Source: Tubiluchus corallicola
Lineage: Eukaryota; Priapulida; Priapulimorpha; Priapulimorphida; Tubiluchidae
Direction of reading: 5' to 3'
DNA: 64,000 bases
Assembly (NCBI GenBank): GCA_030141605.1
Contig: JAQGDQ010000132.1
Coordinates: forward strand, 124,001-188,000
The notes below the pieces were generated by a model, which did not search any database, was not told the DNA's origin, and saw only the letters and a list, made by a program, of their open reading frames with translations. Shown here piece by piece: positions 35,931 through 50,349 of the stretch. Numbering within the stretch: position 1 is the stretch's first letter; each line of letters begins with the position of its first letter. A program made the translations under genes and the position numbers.

Positions 35931-38900
35931 AACCAGAGAACTAATCTGCAGGTAAGTCACGGGTGCAATGGGTGACTTAGCAGGGTCCTCCTGCTGAGTC
36001 CTGGACCCAGACTTTTAGAGCGCCAAAATATATATAAGAAAACAATAAGGCGAATATAAATTGGGCCACAATCTAGTCATAAATTAACTGTTGTTATTAT
36101 GGCAAAGTTTTACGTTGAAATGCGCTTAATAGGTGGGTAAACTGAACTTGATGTCGAAGTATCACACAATAGCAAGGCCAAATAAATGAGTAACAACAGA
36201 ATCGCTAATTGCCCTTTTAGCAGCACTCACTCGTATTTCTCGTTGAGAAGCTGGTCAAAGAGAAGCCAGTGATCAGTGTGTGCTGCCATCTACCGGGCCT
36301 TTTGTTTACAACGCACAGGACTAGACCGCTTTTCGACAGCGAGCTATTACGATAGTTCTGCGAAAACTATTACAATGACCGGCGCACCAGGGCAGACGTC
36401 GAACGAATGTTTATAGTACTCGCTATCCATACCTGAGGGCTCAGCCAGGTATTACAGACGAACCGGTCCGAAACTATAACAGTGAACTCAGATGACATAG
36501 TCCCGGTATCAATAACAGTGTGTTAGTATCACAATGCAGGCTGTAGCAATTCAAGTGCAGTTGAATGAACCGGATTAGTTTATATGTTGGAATGTTTCGG
36601 CAGTCACTTCGCGGTTTTGACGCAATTGCGTCGAAATTCGTGGCCAGGCGAGGAACTTTCAAATATGGGATAGGCTTCGGAACTTGAAAGTGATAGGTCT
36701 AACCTACATTTCTGACCAGTCAACTTCCAAATAATAGCTGACACCTTTGAAATGAATTTGAACCGTAGATATTAGGTCGCTTAATTGCAAGAATATGTCA
36801 GCAAACAAAGTTTTTTGTGTTTTTAGTGGTACTACTAAGTTCTCAAACAGCAATGGAAACATTTACAGCTTTAACTATACCAGCCATCCAACCGAGCACA
36901 CTTCAGAGGCAGCACTGCTTGAGCTTCAGTTGTAAAACAGCACTGGTAGCTGCTTCAGTGAATGTCACAACGCTACGCACCATGGAGTTGGTAGGTGCTA
37001 GTGTTACCCAATCCTGAATTTATTATTGAATTAACATAATGATTCCTTAACCGCCAATAAAATCACAGGAAAAAGTCACAATTAATTTTGGCTAGGGTTA
37101 GGGTTAGGTTTATTTCTTTTTTCCGGTGCCTTTTTTGTGTGACTTTTTCTGTGACTATTTTACCTGTGACTTTTATCTACCCTCTTTTGAGACACCTACC
37201 CTCTTCTGAGACAATATCCCACTTCAAGGAAATACAACGCTATTAAAGTGCGGAAAATTGGAAGAATGGGGGAAATACGATATTCCCATCATGAAAATTG
37301 CAACCAAGAACTGAGGAAATTCATAATAAGAAACATCCAGTAAATTACCAGTACGTCATAGCTCATGTTCAAGGGTGTAAAGAAGCAAAAGAAAGAAAGA
37401 AGTTAAAAGTTAAATGAAGCAATGTATCAGAAAAGGATCACAAATTTGTGCACAAATTCCAAAATAATCGCATTATGATCTTGTTGTCCAGTTTGGGTTT
37501 GAGGGTTTACATTTTAGTTCGAAAGTGACAAAGGCAGTGATAAAGACATACACCTGGAATTCACAAGTTAATTACAAAACGACGTAGATGTATAAGCAAT
37601 CTTCAGAACGCCTTGCATTTTAAACCAGAAGTATCTCACAGCCCTAAAAAAAGATATAAAATACAAGCTCGCTTGAAGCAATGCTATATAATAAATTCGT
37701 TCTACGTTAATAGAACGCATCAGTTGCATATCTACTTGTGTAGCTTATTCGTGATTACCTTCACGACCACTATCATTGATTCATTATTAACGCCCAACCT
37801 AAAAGTGGAATAGAAAATGTAGGTCTGTAAGTCACACAGGTCTGTAACACAGGTTATTGTAACAGATTTTTCACGTACAAAGTCGCCGGCTACAGCGTAG
37901 GTATATTATTGCTGTGAGTACTACAGGTGTAAGCTACTCACCTGTGAAAAAGTATTTAGAATGGTTTTGATTTAGCCCATTTATAAATAAAACGTTCAAG
38001 TTCGATAAATGATAGCGAGTTTGAGTTTCCGACAAGAAACTGAATGTATTAATCTCGTAACTGCCTGAGGTCCAATTTTAAGATACGATTAATCATATTT
38101 AACATGGATAAAAATGATATCAGTTCAATAGGTACAAAGTGCACCACGTTCGAGTCAACGAGTTTTATTAACATAAAGCCAATCATTAGTGTAGTTTGCA
38201 ATAATCGATATCTTGAGGTGGCTCTAAAGTAGTTGAATGAGTTGCATACCTTTTCTAAACGGTAACTAGAGATCCAAAAGGATACTTTAAATAGGTACCT
38301 TTGCCATAGACTACACGGTATGCTTGATAATAGTTTCAAAAAAGACGTTGAAATAACGAAAAAGTGCCAAGCGCAAAAATAGGCGCTATACCTATTAGTA
38401 AAATACACAATCGTAATTCTAAATCGTGTAAACTTAAAAATTGCTGAACACCATCGTATTTGAAATTCTGAATTCTCGCTTTTGCACACATGTGCGAAAC
38501 GTTCAGTTAAAAATCTTTCCCGACAGTGACGTCATTGCGTGACGTCATGACGTTTCTAAGCTAATATTTATTTATCAAAAACTTCTTGATAATCATTGAA
38601 TGTAATACAATGCATGTCTTAGACCACAGACCAAAATAAACTATGGTCCTATGTTTTTCTTTTGTCAAAAAAGAAATACCCAAATACGGGGGAGGGGGCG
38701 ACCGAAAAACGGTAACACTTTTTGCGACTAACTTGCTTGCCAAATAATAAGAGCTAATTTCTTTTAAACGTTGAACGTACAAAGCAACTGGCAAGCGAAC
38801 AAGGTCACTGTCCATAAATATTTAATTTGTAACCTCGCCTCTAAAAAGGTGGACAACACAGATACTTGCCGCCCGATCTGTTCAGACTATTAATTGCTCG

Positions 38901-41900
38901 GTGATCTTTGACCCCTGTAATTTGTTTGAAAATGTATCACCGTCAATGTATGAAGTTTGTATCACCGTCAAAGTTTTATCTCAACATATGTTCGTAATTC
39001 ACATCCTGTCATTATGTAATAAGTAACACACGATAACATTAAATAATTAATATACTGTATTCTTTTCAATGCGTAGTTACAAAAACTCCTAATTTAAAAG
39101 GTGGTACACAAACCTAGATTATCCTTTCTACGCTTCTTATATATGTGAAACTCCTGGCCCCCTCTCTTTCTCTCCTCTATCTCTTCCCCCCCTCCCTTCT
39201 CTACATCCCGCTTTCCAATTTACTATATTCGGCAACAACATGTTATTCAGCTGAAGACAAACTACCCACTTTTGCTACATCACAATCTTACATTTTAGTA
39301 GTAAGAAAAAACAAGCGCTGGAAAAGAAAAACAATTATTTCCTAATTCCTACAACCACGTCAAATTCCTGTGGCCATCTCATAACTAGTTTGGTCACGAA
39401 CAATAACTTCTTATTAAGGAAACGGTTGATTTTTCATAGTTCGTCACCCGCAATTAGAAACAATACCAAGACTAAAAACTCCGAAACACCGGACGATTAT
39501 ATAGAACAAAATTCCGCCAGGAAAACTAAAACTTAATCTACTTAAGCTAATTAGTTGTATGCAAAACGCCTGGCGAAGAAGACGCATGGTTTACTATGCA
39601 GCTGGTATATTTAGTTCGTGGCACTAGATGGTACAGCTAGGGTTAACTCTTTGAACTACTTCCTTGTCATATGAGCCGCCGCACCCGCACAGTGCGACTT
39701 ATACAGGTAAAACGCAATTGTAATCAACAGGTGTTCCGTATTGTATTATTTGAACATTAAATGCAAATGTGGTATATAAAAAGAGCGATAGTTCTAAATT
39801 AGTTAATTAAGAAATTCCGCAATTAAGAAATCCAGGAAAAAGTCTTTCAACCTAGCCGGGTCGCTTATTTCGGGCGAAAAAAGGAAAAAAGATCACACTA
39901 GCTAACTAGAATTACGTTTAAAGAAAGTTTTTACGTTCGAGATTTTACAACTATTTCATTATTTATTTATTATTAATGTCAAAAAATACATACAATACAA
40001 ATAAACAAGATATACATACAATTTCAATTTTGAAATATAGTGACACTGCCGACAAATAATTATTCATAAAACAATGTAATATTATAAAATCGCTCCTGTT
40101 AATTATTTAAATGAAGAGTTAAGACTCATCTGGCCTCATTTCCAATGACATGATCGTTACATAGTATATTGTTCATCATGTCTTAAAAACGCTTTTGCAA
40201 CATAATCAATAGATGCCTTCATTATTTTGTAATATTTTGAATAACACGAAATAACAAATTAATTTTGGTTACTTTATTTGATTTTTTTCCTTTGGCCTGA
40301 AGAAACTATAGCGCTAGTTCGAAATGTTGTGTTTTTTTCCTAGTTTCTTAATTGCCGTTATTTTTAAAATAACTGTCGGCATTCTTGTCAATTAGAATCA
40401 AATTTGAGTTTAAAATCAGTTTTTAAACGCTGCAATTAAAGTATACTGTAATTAGTCACTGTTTTTTCTATAATCTACGCACAGCAATGGCGATGACGAC
40501 GACAATTTGATGTTGATGATAATTACTTAGTGCTTGTCTCTTTCAGGGTCTGTCGCAGCTACAGATTATATCTAATAATTCTAATCTATCAATTACAACT
40601 TGGAGAACTTAAGATGCGTGTCAGTATTAAAAATCATAAAATGCAATTAATATGAAACACGGCACACCTGTCGAAATTAACAGAGCAATTAACAAATGCC
40701 GACAAAGCCCTTTGAAGAAATTAAGCCGATTACATGCAGGTACGCAGGTATATTATTGGCTTATCAGCAATTCAAAGGTAGATTAACCTTAATTACCCAA
40801 ACACTTGTATATCATTAAAGAACGAAAAATGAATGTGATTGTTATGAAAAAAGTCATAGTAATAGTTATCGTAAAGTAGATAGAGTTTCTGGACAAAGTT
40901 AAATTTTAAGAGCCATTTCGAGCTACACGGCACTAACAGGTAAACGTGGAATTGGAAACGAAAGCAATGTGTTTTCGCCAGCCAAAAATGACGTTTTATT
41001 TTGATTTTCTTAATTTATCAAATACAGCTATCTATTTAAATTGATAAACGTGAGTGAGAAAAAAGTATGGGATTAACTGGACATTACAGAAACCTCTCTC
41101 ATGCAAGAAAAGCAATTAAATTAGAGCGTCATTTCGCCACAAAACAAAAAAACGGTTAAAAAAAGAAATTGCATCTTTTAGTTTTAAACCTTCAGTAGCC
41201 TGTGACAGACTACAATGAACTTTTTATATATTACAACTATAAGTTGATAAAGGTGTATTTTAATACAACTTTTTTAATTACCCAATGTTTCTTTTAAAAA
41301 ATGATAATTTTCAACACAACGATGTAATTTGCAAAGAAAATGGGTTTGAATTACTAAGCTTCTTAATTGGTTGAAATTCAGACTCAGTCACCTTTTTACA
41401 GATTTTCATAAATATGATACTTACAGTACATTACAGTATAAAAAAATCTACATATTTTATAGAATAATAAAAAGCTGCAAACAAGTTTTCCTTAATTTCA
41501 CAATCAGCCTCTGTGCTTTTCTCACAAATATATTAATTTTGAAGTTCATGAAGTAACAACCTGCATGGCAATTATTGATAAATTCTTCCATTCAAACTAG
41601 CTCAAACTTAACAATTAAGAAACTTTAAGCTCTTCCAGTTTTCACTATCATTGCAATTCTGTAAATTTGTAAAATTCTAAGAAACCTTTAATAATTATAC
41701 TGCGCATTTGCGATCACCGGACGTGATGACGTCATCAGTGACATATTTTCCTAAGCTCTGCGCATCAGCATCTCAATAATAGATTTCGAACAAACTGTCC
41801 TGAATGCATGACCTAAAATTTCTATCTGTATCCGCCTCTGCATGCTTTCTTTGTGCATTGTTCTTATGTAGAACAGGATGGGTTTGTAACTCCTCAATAA

Positions 41901-42061
41901 TTAAGATGCCTTGCATTTCAGCCAACAGCCTTGTTTCTAATTACTAAAAGCACAAGCATGTGGCTAATAAGCTTCTAAGTGGAGGAACTACATATTTTTT
42001 ATGATAGTTGAGTGTATTCATAGCAAAATCATGTTCTGAAAAAGATATTTTGCGTTTTGAA

Positions 42062-42300
42062 ATGTCTGATATGATATATGATATAATGTGATATATGATA
42101 AATCTTTATTTAAAGTTGGTATGCATGCACAAATAGAAAATACAAGCTCCTAAGAACTATCGACCAGTCTCTTAGATCTTAGATAGTGGATCTTACTGGC
42201 GCCCTGTGATCGCAGTTTATAAAACAAGAGTTTTTTTGTAAAATAGTGTAACGTGAGTCATGAATATGCATCTTTATTGCAAAAAATTTCTGATGTACAA
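42062..42300 (-). mobile_element. 3' end of a non-LTR retrotransposon, inverted (probable)
   Basis: Plus strand reads GATATGATATATGATATAATG then AAATCTTTATTT, the mirror of an AATAAAGATT plus ATATC-repeat tail. The body upstream on the minus strand is non-coding. Confidence 0.35.
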
Positions 42301-45198
42301 CAGAAAAAATTTCCAGCTTTGTGGTGTTAAAGTGAATAAACACTGTCTATTAAAGAATTCAGATAGCTCGTCTGAACATGTAATACATACAGAATAATTT
42401 TACAGGCTATGCAAAAGAAAATAGTGGATTTGCATTACAGGAAAAATGCCCTGACTGTGAATAGCACAGCAAACACATCGGGAAAAATTACCTAAAAATC
42501 TACAAATTGCAGTTTACATGTCTGAACTGTAGCTTGTAACGTACAAAATTCTCAATAAGTTGAATTAAACAATACCAAAAAACAACAATAAAACGAGCGT
42601 TTGTTCTACAATATATCTGTTAGCGATAAAAGTTCGATGCAAAGACGTAAAGACAAATCTGTAATCATATTATAGCAGTTTTACTTGGTGCTTGTTGCTG
42701 CTGCTTGTAAGATTTAAGTACCTGAATTGCAATAATTATTTGTGGTGTGTCGGAAAAAATTTCACGGCAGTTTTTGTGAAATCTTGAGTCGACTAATTCC
42801 GTTTTATAGGAGCCTTAATCTTTTGCTAAGTTGATATATCTATACATATATCATCAATACAGTAAAATAGAAAGCCCACAAAACATTTTCTATTTTCATT
42901 TCAGTTCTATACATCAAGACTTATCGCCGTGTTAATATTTAATATTTATTGGGCATTTACTATTCACACAATCCATACACCGTTTACAAAATATAAATAC
43001 ATAACACAATACAACATATACTCTGTTAGTAACAACATAATAACACAAGTTAAACACGACAGTTTAAACTAAAAATAAAACATCAAACTTTGACGTATAG
43101 ACCCAGTGGTGTAACATATACATTCATATACGTATATGTTCAAGGTACTTACATGCACATATAGTATTTAATTTACATAAACGATCTTAGTTACATATTA
43201 TTTATTTTTAAGCTTATAATAATTACATCCTGTAACTGAAACGCTTTCAAACGAATTTGTGGATCGTTACATACAACTTTTATAAATTATTTTGCAGATT
43301 GTACAAAAGAACATGGCGTTTTTGTACTCTGTCAGTGAACAACAGGCCATGGCATGGCGAAAAAATACCTAAAAACCTAGATACTGCAGGAAACACGTCA
43401 CATCTCTAGGAGAGAAAACCCTATATATCTTTAATTTTAAACAGGTAGAACAAGGGCCTAGCTACAACAAAGACAGACCTTTACCTGATCACCATGACAA
43501 CAAATATGCACTTGTTGCATCAGCTTCCAACGCCTAGCCTTGGTAACCAATTAACCGACAGTTTACATTTTTGAATGAACAAATATTTGAACTTGTACTA
43601 CAAGCTGACTATATTCGAATCCTTAATTTGGAAAAACCAACTCTAAAGCAAAACATTGTTTCTGTGTGTTTGTTATAGACAAATATAGAGATGATATCAC
43701 TGAGTTTTTGACGATTTCTGATTTCTTTATGTTGTGAAATCAGATTGAACGCAAAAATGTAATTTGGTAGTTTAAGGTTTATTTTTGCTGCAACCAATTT
43801 TTATACCATAACCACTTTGTAACAAAAGTGTCAACTTGTCATTTTAACATTTCATCAAATAGTTGCGTTTAATGACCGTCTCTTATTCGACAAATACTGA
43901 TTGACAATGGCCACTTAACCCAATGTTCCCGGTTCAAATCCACACTCAATTATAAACCACAAAATTTTAATTCTTTCAGTCTAATAAGCACCTGATTTTA
44001 ATTTAACGATTTTGAATTTATGTTACGTTACAGTCAGACGTTTTTTCAATTTTTTCAGCTTGATCTCACTTCTGACTATTACATTCATGGCGCTATACCT
44101 ATGTTCAGAAAAAACCGTTCTTCCAAATCAACCTTCATCCTGGGATTCCTGGTAGAGACATTTGTGAAAAAGACTCACATCGTCGTATACCCTGGTTTCT
44201 CCTCTTTTCAAAGAGCTATAAATTTCCCTCCAAGACCCTTACCAAGTTTCTAGTTTTTTTATGGTGTTCCGGCAATGACCAAAAAACGGCCTTTTCGGAG
44301 ATTTTTTAACCCTCCATTCCTAGAGAAACAATGTTATCAAGTAGAAAAAAGGTCTAATAGCGGGACATTGCAGAAAAATTTATAGTTGTATGGAAAGCGG
44401 AGAAACCGGGCTACATGATGGTGTGGGTCTCTTTTACAAAGGCCTCAACCAAAATGAAGAAATACGGGTTGATTTAGAGGAGCCGTTTTTCTAGACCACC
44501 CTGTGTATATAGCGGCACAGGCTGTATCTGTAAATGTTAGTATATATCATATACCCGTTTAGGGTGCGTTAAATTTGTGTGCCAACTAAAATTCTCACTG
44601 CTATACGTAATTAACACAAAGATGAGAATTTCAAGGTTGGAACAGGTAGGTTATATGGTTTACCAAAACGAGAGAGCTGTATTGGACACCCCTTTCCATT
44701 CACAAACATTGTACTTAAACACAATCAATGTATATAGGCCGCCATCAAATGTTAATCAGTTTAATTAATTTCTAACGTCGTAACAGAGATGAGATGTTCG
44801 GTGTGTATCAACGAAGGAGGATCCCAAACGCGCTCATCTTAATGAGAGTTTTAGTCATGACCTCGATGCTCCAAGCGATTACGACATTTAGACCTTTTTA
44901 GCTCTTTTCAAGGTAGAGGTACAGCGCGCGGTTATACTAACGGTTTGTGTTTACCACGAGATGGCAATCACAAGAAAACGACGAAGCTAGATATGAAGTG
45001 AAACATTTTTATGTCACAGATAATGTCAAACTTGAAGTTTCTTTTTATTGTTTTTATAAATTATTTTATTTCTAGTATATTTACATTTGCGCTGATTCCT
45101 TTTATTTTTTGATATAAATATTAATCTAGTACTTAATTGAAGCGTACTAACGCCTGGCATCGTCAAATTAGGTTCTTGTTAGCAGTATGCGTTATAAA

Positions 45199-45290
45199 AA
45201 TGCCAATTCAATTCAATTTCTTTTATTTGTCTCGTTCGTGATAGTTATATTAACATATGTACAGTATAGTTTAATAAAGAGTTATAGAGC
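45199..45290 (-). mobile_element. 3' end of a non-LTR retrotransposon, inverted (possible)
   Basis: Minus strand reads AGACAAATAAAAGAAATTG then AATTGAATTGGC, an AATAAA signal with a (AATTG)n tail. Short and without coding remnants. Confidence 0.35.
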
Positions 45291-46754
45291 GGGATGGTGG
45301 CGAACAACCCATATGGTCATTTAATCTAGCCACTACTATGATTTAAATACTTACACATTAATAATATTAGCAAAACAGCAAGCGTTATAATAATTAAAAA
45401 ATATACTTAAATTGAAAATAACAAAAATTCAAAAATTTAAAGGACATAGGAAAAGACAGTAGTATATTTGGCCACATAATAACAACAACTGACCAACAGT
45501 AAAAGATTAACTTAGTGTACCACAAACACTTTACTGCTATTGCCTGAGACATATTAATACACCACAAGCAGTATGAGCATGGTCTCTTACACTGTTTAAC
45601 ATACAACACAGAGTTTGTTTTAAGTGTGCTGTCACGGCTCGGGAAAAACCTGGTTGCAAGCAGTCCTACCTCCCACTAAAAACCAGCCCACTAGCAGTTA
45701 AATCTGGCATTTCACTACGTACTTCAAACCAGCCTTCAGTAAATTTTACGTCTTTTATAACAACAGCCCAAAATTATTATTGCTATTGTTTCGAAATAAA
45801 GAACTCAAAACAAATTTTATAAGAGTTAGTTACTGAGCATGGGAGTTAGCGTGCATCTTCTTTCTGTAAAAGACCTATTGCAAAAATGTCAAAGTCAAAA
45901 TAAAAAAAAAAACGACAGCAAAACAAATAGTTTAAATGCTGCAATTTAATGTAATTGAAGAGCAACACAAAACTGGTCCATACAAGATGATTTCCTTGAA
46001 AATTATGTCACAGCAAATAACAGAGGCTCTTAGGTCTTTAGAAGTAATTATAATGGCAACTAAAATGCAATTGCATTACAAGACCTGAACGAATATAGCA
46101 GTGAAGCCAGCTAAACCTATTTTGATTAAAAGAATTCATACTTCTTTAAAGCTATTTTTAGCAAGAAGCAAATTCAGAGCATGTTAAACTCATCATATAG
46201 TAGTTAATCATTTTATTGTATAAATTATACAATGATTAAAGAGAATGCTGAAACCCAAACCATGTGCCCTAAAGGAAAGAGTTAATTTCATTCGTCCTCT
46301 TCTAGCTAGGATGAGACGTAACATACAAAGCAAAAAGGAATGCAATCACTACCTTCATTATATTCAAAATCTTAAGTATCAATTCGTTTGCATAAGTTTT
46401 GGTACACAGGCTATGCAGACGGTAGAAATAAGTTAAAAAAATCCAGTTTGTTTTAGTTTATTTGTTACACACTTGCCATACATCATTTAAGATTATTACT
46501 ATATTTGCTAATCATGATTATAGGATGCGCATCAAGGGGATGTTCTGGGACCACGCTTGTAAAATTTCAGTACATTTAATTTAATTATAAACATACTATT
46601 CATGTATGTCACATGTCACACTAAAATGTTTCATTGTTTAAAATAACAAGATTAAAAGGTGTGATAAGCTAATGTGACACCATAAATAAGCAGGGTTTCA
46701 GATTTCAGTCTTAATTGTAGTTGTCTAATTGCTATAAAGCTTTATAAAACTTAC

Positions 46755-46973
46755 CGGAACTGGTAGGTGAAGTAATATGTGTGATGCTGACGTTACTCAT
46801 ATACGAATTACTTGGCATAAGTGGCATGGACGCACTGCTATCCACCAAGCCATTAGGTACAGGGGGTGACACCAGCATGGGCGGAGACGCCTCGATCGGC
46901 TCATACTTGGGAAACTTGATCCCGAATAAATCTTCAAAGCTAATAGTGTCTGTTGTTACCTCCAGGTTGGCGG
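46755..46973 (-). CDS. E78: probable alternative 5' exon of E78
   Basis: A minus-strand open frame that looks strongly protein-like, ending at a good donor TTCCG|GTAAGT in phase 1, the same phase as E78 exon 1. It would therefore join exon 2 (18827) in frame and give ...[15 protein letters not shown]. The frame reads SFEDLFGIKFPKYEPIEASP then PMLVSPPVPNGLVDSSASM. It is open up to TAA at 46978-46980, with no Met before residue M of PPMLV (ATG at 46878). So either translation starts at 46878 (41 residues before exon 2, a 426-residue isoform), or this is an internal exon with an acceptor at 46973 (phase 1) or 46939 (phase 2). I prefer one of these two because the sequence upstream of the ATG also looks coding. 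The exact left limit is uncertain. Confidence 0.6.
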
Positions 46974-49034
46974 CTGCTTATCGCGCCCACAAGGGGGCGC
47001 ATGCAAAATATGATGTTAGCCAGTGTGTCGGGAGAATGTCTAGATGATGCTACACACAAAAAACACTTGGTGACAACACACCACTACAGACAAAAGTTCA
47101 AATGTGTTCCACACGTCAGCAACTAAAAAAGCATCCGATAGTGTCTTCCGAATATCAAAGTAAGAATTTTTTAATCACAGCCAGAAAAATCAAGTCAATG
47201 ACCTTGCTGCCAAAACTCCGGGATTGATCCCAGTCGTTCCAGTACCAAAAACCAGAAAGAGGAGCAATTACCAGACAGTGACTGCCTCCTTGCCACAAGG
47301 AGGGAAACACTATGACGTACAATTCACAACACAAGTACAGTGAGTATTGGTACCAGTAGAGCAACAAACCTGTAAGCCCTGCACAGTCGGTCATTGACAC
47401 ACTTCTGCCACCCCCAGGTAGAACACACCCCACTGACAAGGTAGGAGGAGCTTGAGATTAAACTCAAATTATGCAATGCAAATCTTCGATATATCCCCAG
47501 GTGCAAACACCGAAACAATGTGTGTTTCTCAGTGAGTTGCGTGCATGCCAGTGCTTATGTCACGCTCGAGAGAAGTAAGAGAGGCAGTGGCTTGGCGATG
47601 GTCCCTCGCACGCTCTGGTCTATTTACTTCCTGGTTGTTATAATTCAGTTTGAAGTTAGCAGGTTTAGGCCAGTAGGAGGAGAGGTGAATCCATCGAGCG
47701 GAAAACTTGAAAAAAAACAATTACTCAGCCAAAGATCAGTGATGCACACAGTAGAACGCAGACAGTGTTTTTTCAAGGTTAAAAATGTTGTTATCACATG
47801 AGGCCATTTTTCAAGAACTCAGACAGAATCAGGTGCCATTATTAGGGACTTGTCTAAATGAAATGTAAATTGTTTAGAGCATATTAACACTCACACAGTT
47901 TTTGACATTGTGATGTACATATATTTCAGATGTAATTACATAATTATATTTATATAATTTTGAGCATCATCTTCTAGGTTTTAATGATTAATGAGTTCAA
48001 AAAATTAATTTTATCTAAACTGTCATCCTGTTATCATAAAAATACATAGTGAGTGAGCAAGTAAATGAGTGAGTGGGAGAGAGAGGGAGAGAGAAAGAGA
48101 GAGAGAGAGAATAGAATGTACGAGAGAAACTGATATAAAAGAGTGGAAGAAAACACGAACATAAAGAAAGAAAAAGAAAGAAGGAAAGATAAATAAGAAC
48201 TAAGAGGCATTATTGCACATAATAATGATAAACTATCAAGTTTTTTTCAACTAAGTATTTAAAAATAAATACAGGCTATGTTTCCATTGTGCACATTTTT
48301 TTGACTAAAAATATCTCCATTAAGATTAATCATCACGTGTGGCTAAAGTTTTGTGTCAATAACATAATCAAAGAGACCTTTAGCCATTACTCAAATAGTT
48401 GACAATGCCAAGGTATTGACACTGAACCTGAACAAGTAGGTGGAATGCCTACTGATCAAGGACAATAGAACAGTGTCAGCTTAGTTCTGGTCACGGCTAC
48501 CAGGGGGAAGGCAACTACTTTCAGCAAAGCTACTGCTGTCACTGCCTCACTGACTATTGCAGCTTAGCAACTGGACCTCTAGGTACAATAATGTTCATGA
48601 TTTTCATGATTTACAAGGAACGCGTAAATTGAACATCAACAAATGCGCACATAACTTACTAAAATCTCTTATAAAATTGCCTACAATTGAAAAATCTGTT
48701 ATTTAGATTTGGTTAATTTTCAGTAATGCAGGTTCTGTTTGAGCTGGGCATTTCATAGCTTTTTAATTCAAATTGGATTTCCAGTGGCCTATGGTCTGAG
48801 TACGGAATATGGGCTTCAACGTTAGGAATCATTGTCTTAGGTAGGGAATGGCAGTATTTTAGTTTCAAAACCCATTATAATCTGTAGTTATTATAAGTTT
48901 ATGAAATTTCATAGGCTTACTGCTAATCTTATGAACCATTTTTAAGTCTGTATGATGATTTTAGATATTTTTGTTAATTAGTCTTTGAATATTGCCACTC
49001 ATGCTGTCTACAGATTTAGATGTTATACAAAATA

Positions 49035-49066
<32 letters not shown>

Positions 49067-49197
49067 AATGAAATCCCGGATGTTAAGGAGCAGATGACGT
49101 TTATGGATATTGCCCAGGTCGAATGGCCATATGACCCCTTATCAATTGTTTGGTTTTCCTTTCTGCATACAAGTATATTTGTGTTATGCCGCATAGT

Positions 49198-49322
49198 GAA
49201 TACTCAACAAAACTGATATCCTCAACACTCAAAAAAGTGATTCCCTCAACACTCAACAAAAAGTTATACCCTCAACACTCAACACAAACTGATACCTCAA
49301 CACTCAACAAAAACCGATACCC
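49198..49322. repeat. minisatellite, about 28-bp unit
   Basis: About five imperfect copies of a unit like CCCTCAACACTCAACAAAAA followed by CTGATA. Upstream of E78 and in no gene. Confidence 0.9.
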
Positions 49323-49965
49323 TAATTCTTTATAAACATTGTGCAGGTTAGAGAGATAACCAAACCTGTCACAAAATATTTACTACACAAATTACTACAT
49401 TTGGTTGGCAGCGAAATGTGTAAAATGTGTAACGACTAACATTACAGACGATTTCTTCTCACATAAACATAAAATCTCGATTAACTGAGAAAATTATCAT
49501 TGCAAAGTGACCTTGATAAAACAATAAATTGACCACTGGTGTATATAACAATGGTCAATCTAAACACATCATAAATAACTAAATTGTTAAGCAGCTGCAT
49601 TAAATCATCAAAATAATCACCACTTTTCAATGCCAACACAGCCAACACAGCCTTTTTCAGCCAATTGCCAGTTTTACCAGGCACTTGAAAGGTCATAAGT
49701 CAAAACTAAATGAAAATAAACAATTTTGGCAGGAAAGTCAATTCTGCTGCTGTCTGTGAATAATCTTGTGACTGATGAAAAGCCCAGTTATAGTAACATC
49801 ACACACTTCAAGAAATCATGCCATTCTTCAGGACAAGACATGGGCAATAATTTGAAGAAAAAACCAATCTATACAATGTCGAGAGCAGACAGTATATACG
49901 ACTTTGGTGTTACAGGGGACAAAGGTCAAGCTTGCCAAATCATCTTCATGATTGATATACATTGC

Positions 49966-50349
49966 CAGGGCCAGATTATGACCTTTTGGGGCTCTTAGGC
50001 TAACGAAATTATGGGCCCCCCTTAGAAACAGCCACCCTCTAACGCGCCCACACCCATTTTCAATATTTTTTTTACTCATGATGTGTTTTAGCGGTATTTA
50101 CATAGCTTGAAGTGAACTTATTGCAAATTCTTTAAATAAACTAGAATAATTATCTTTTGTTTGTCAATAAAAATATGCTTTAAGAAATGCTACTATTTTA
50201 CTATTTATTGCAAAACAAATTATCACATATTTCAACACAACGGTAGCAAAAAAACAGATTTTTCGCCAAATGTTACCAAATCTTGATGACCCCCTAAACT
50301 TGCGGGCCCTAGGCTACGTCTAACTAGCTTATAAGGTAAGCAGGCCCTG
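49966..50349 (-). mobile_element. hAT-like MITE, copy 3 (inverted)
   Basis: Begins CAGGGCCAGATTATGACC and ends GCAGGCCCTG. Its left part is the reverse complement of the right end of copy 2, so the element is inverted. No clear target duplication, so it is probably older. Confidence 0.72.

Larger units (their letters stand above)
30649..46754. other. 16-kb gene-poor region upstream of E78 exon 1
   Basis: Possible promoter near 31.36 kb and a moderately GC-rich stretch to 31.75 kb. Then CTGT/CCTT and GA repeats (32.55-32.69), GATGAT repeats (33.19-33.24), LINE-like tails (34.9, 42.06, 45.2 kb) and the 35.5-35.9 kb tandem repeat. If the 46.8-kb exon belongs to E78, this is an intron of the longer transcript. 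No other gene seen. Confidence 0.6.

Noticed and set aside
38049-38489. 146-codon minus-strand frame
   Set aside because: Low-complexity Phe/Ile-rich translation of AT-rich DNA, no motif, no splice support.
43870-43950. tRNA-like B box GGTTCAAATCC
   Set aside because: No A box or cloverleaf arms at the right distance upstream.
44020-44520. Possible transposon remnant ending CCACCCTGTGTATA
   Set aside because: The ending resembles common repeat termini, but I could not find inverted ends, a duplication or a second copy in this window.
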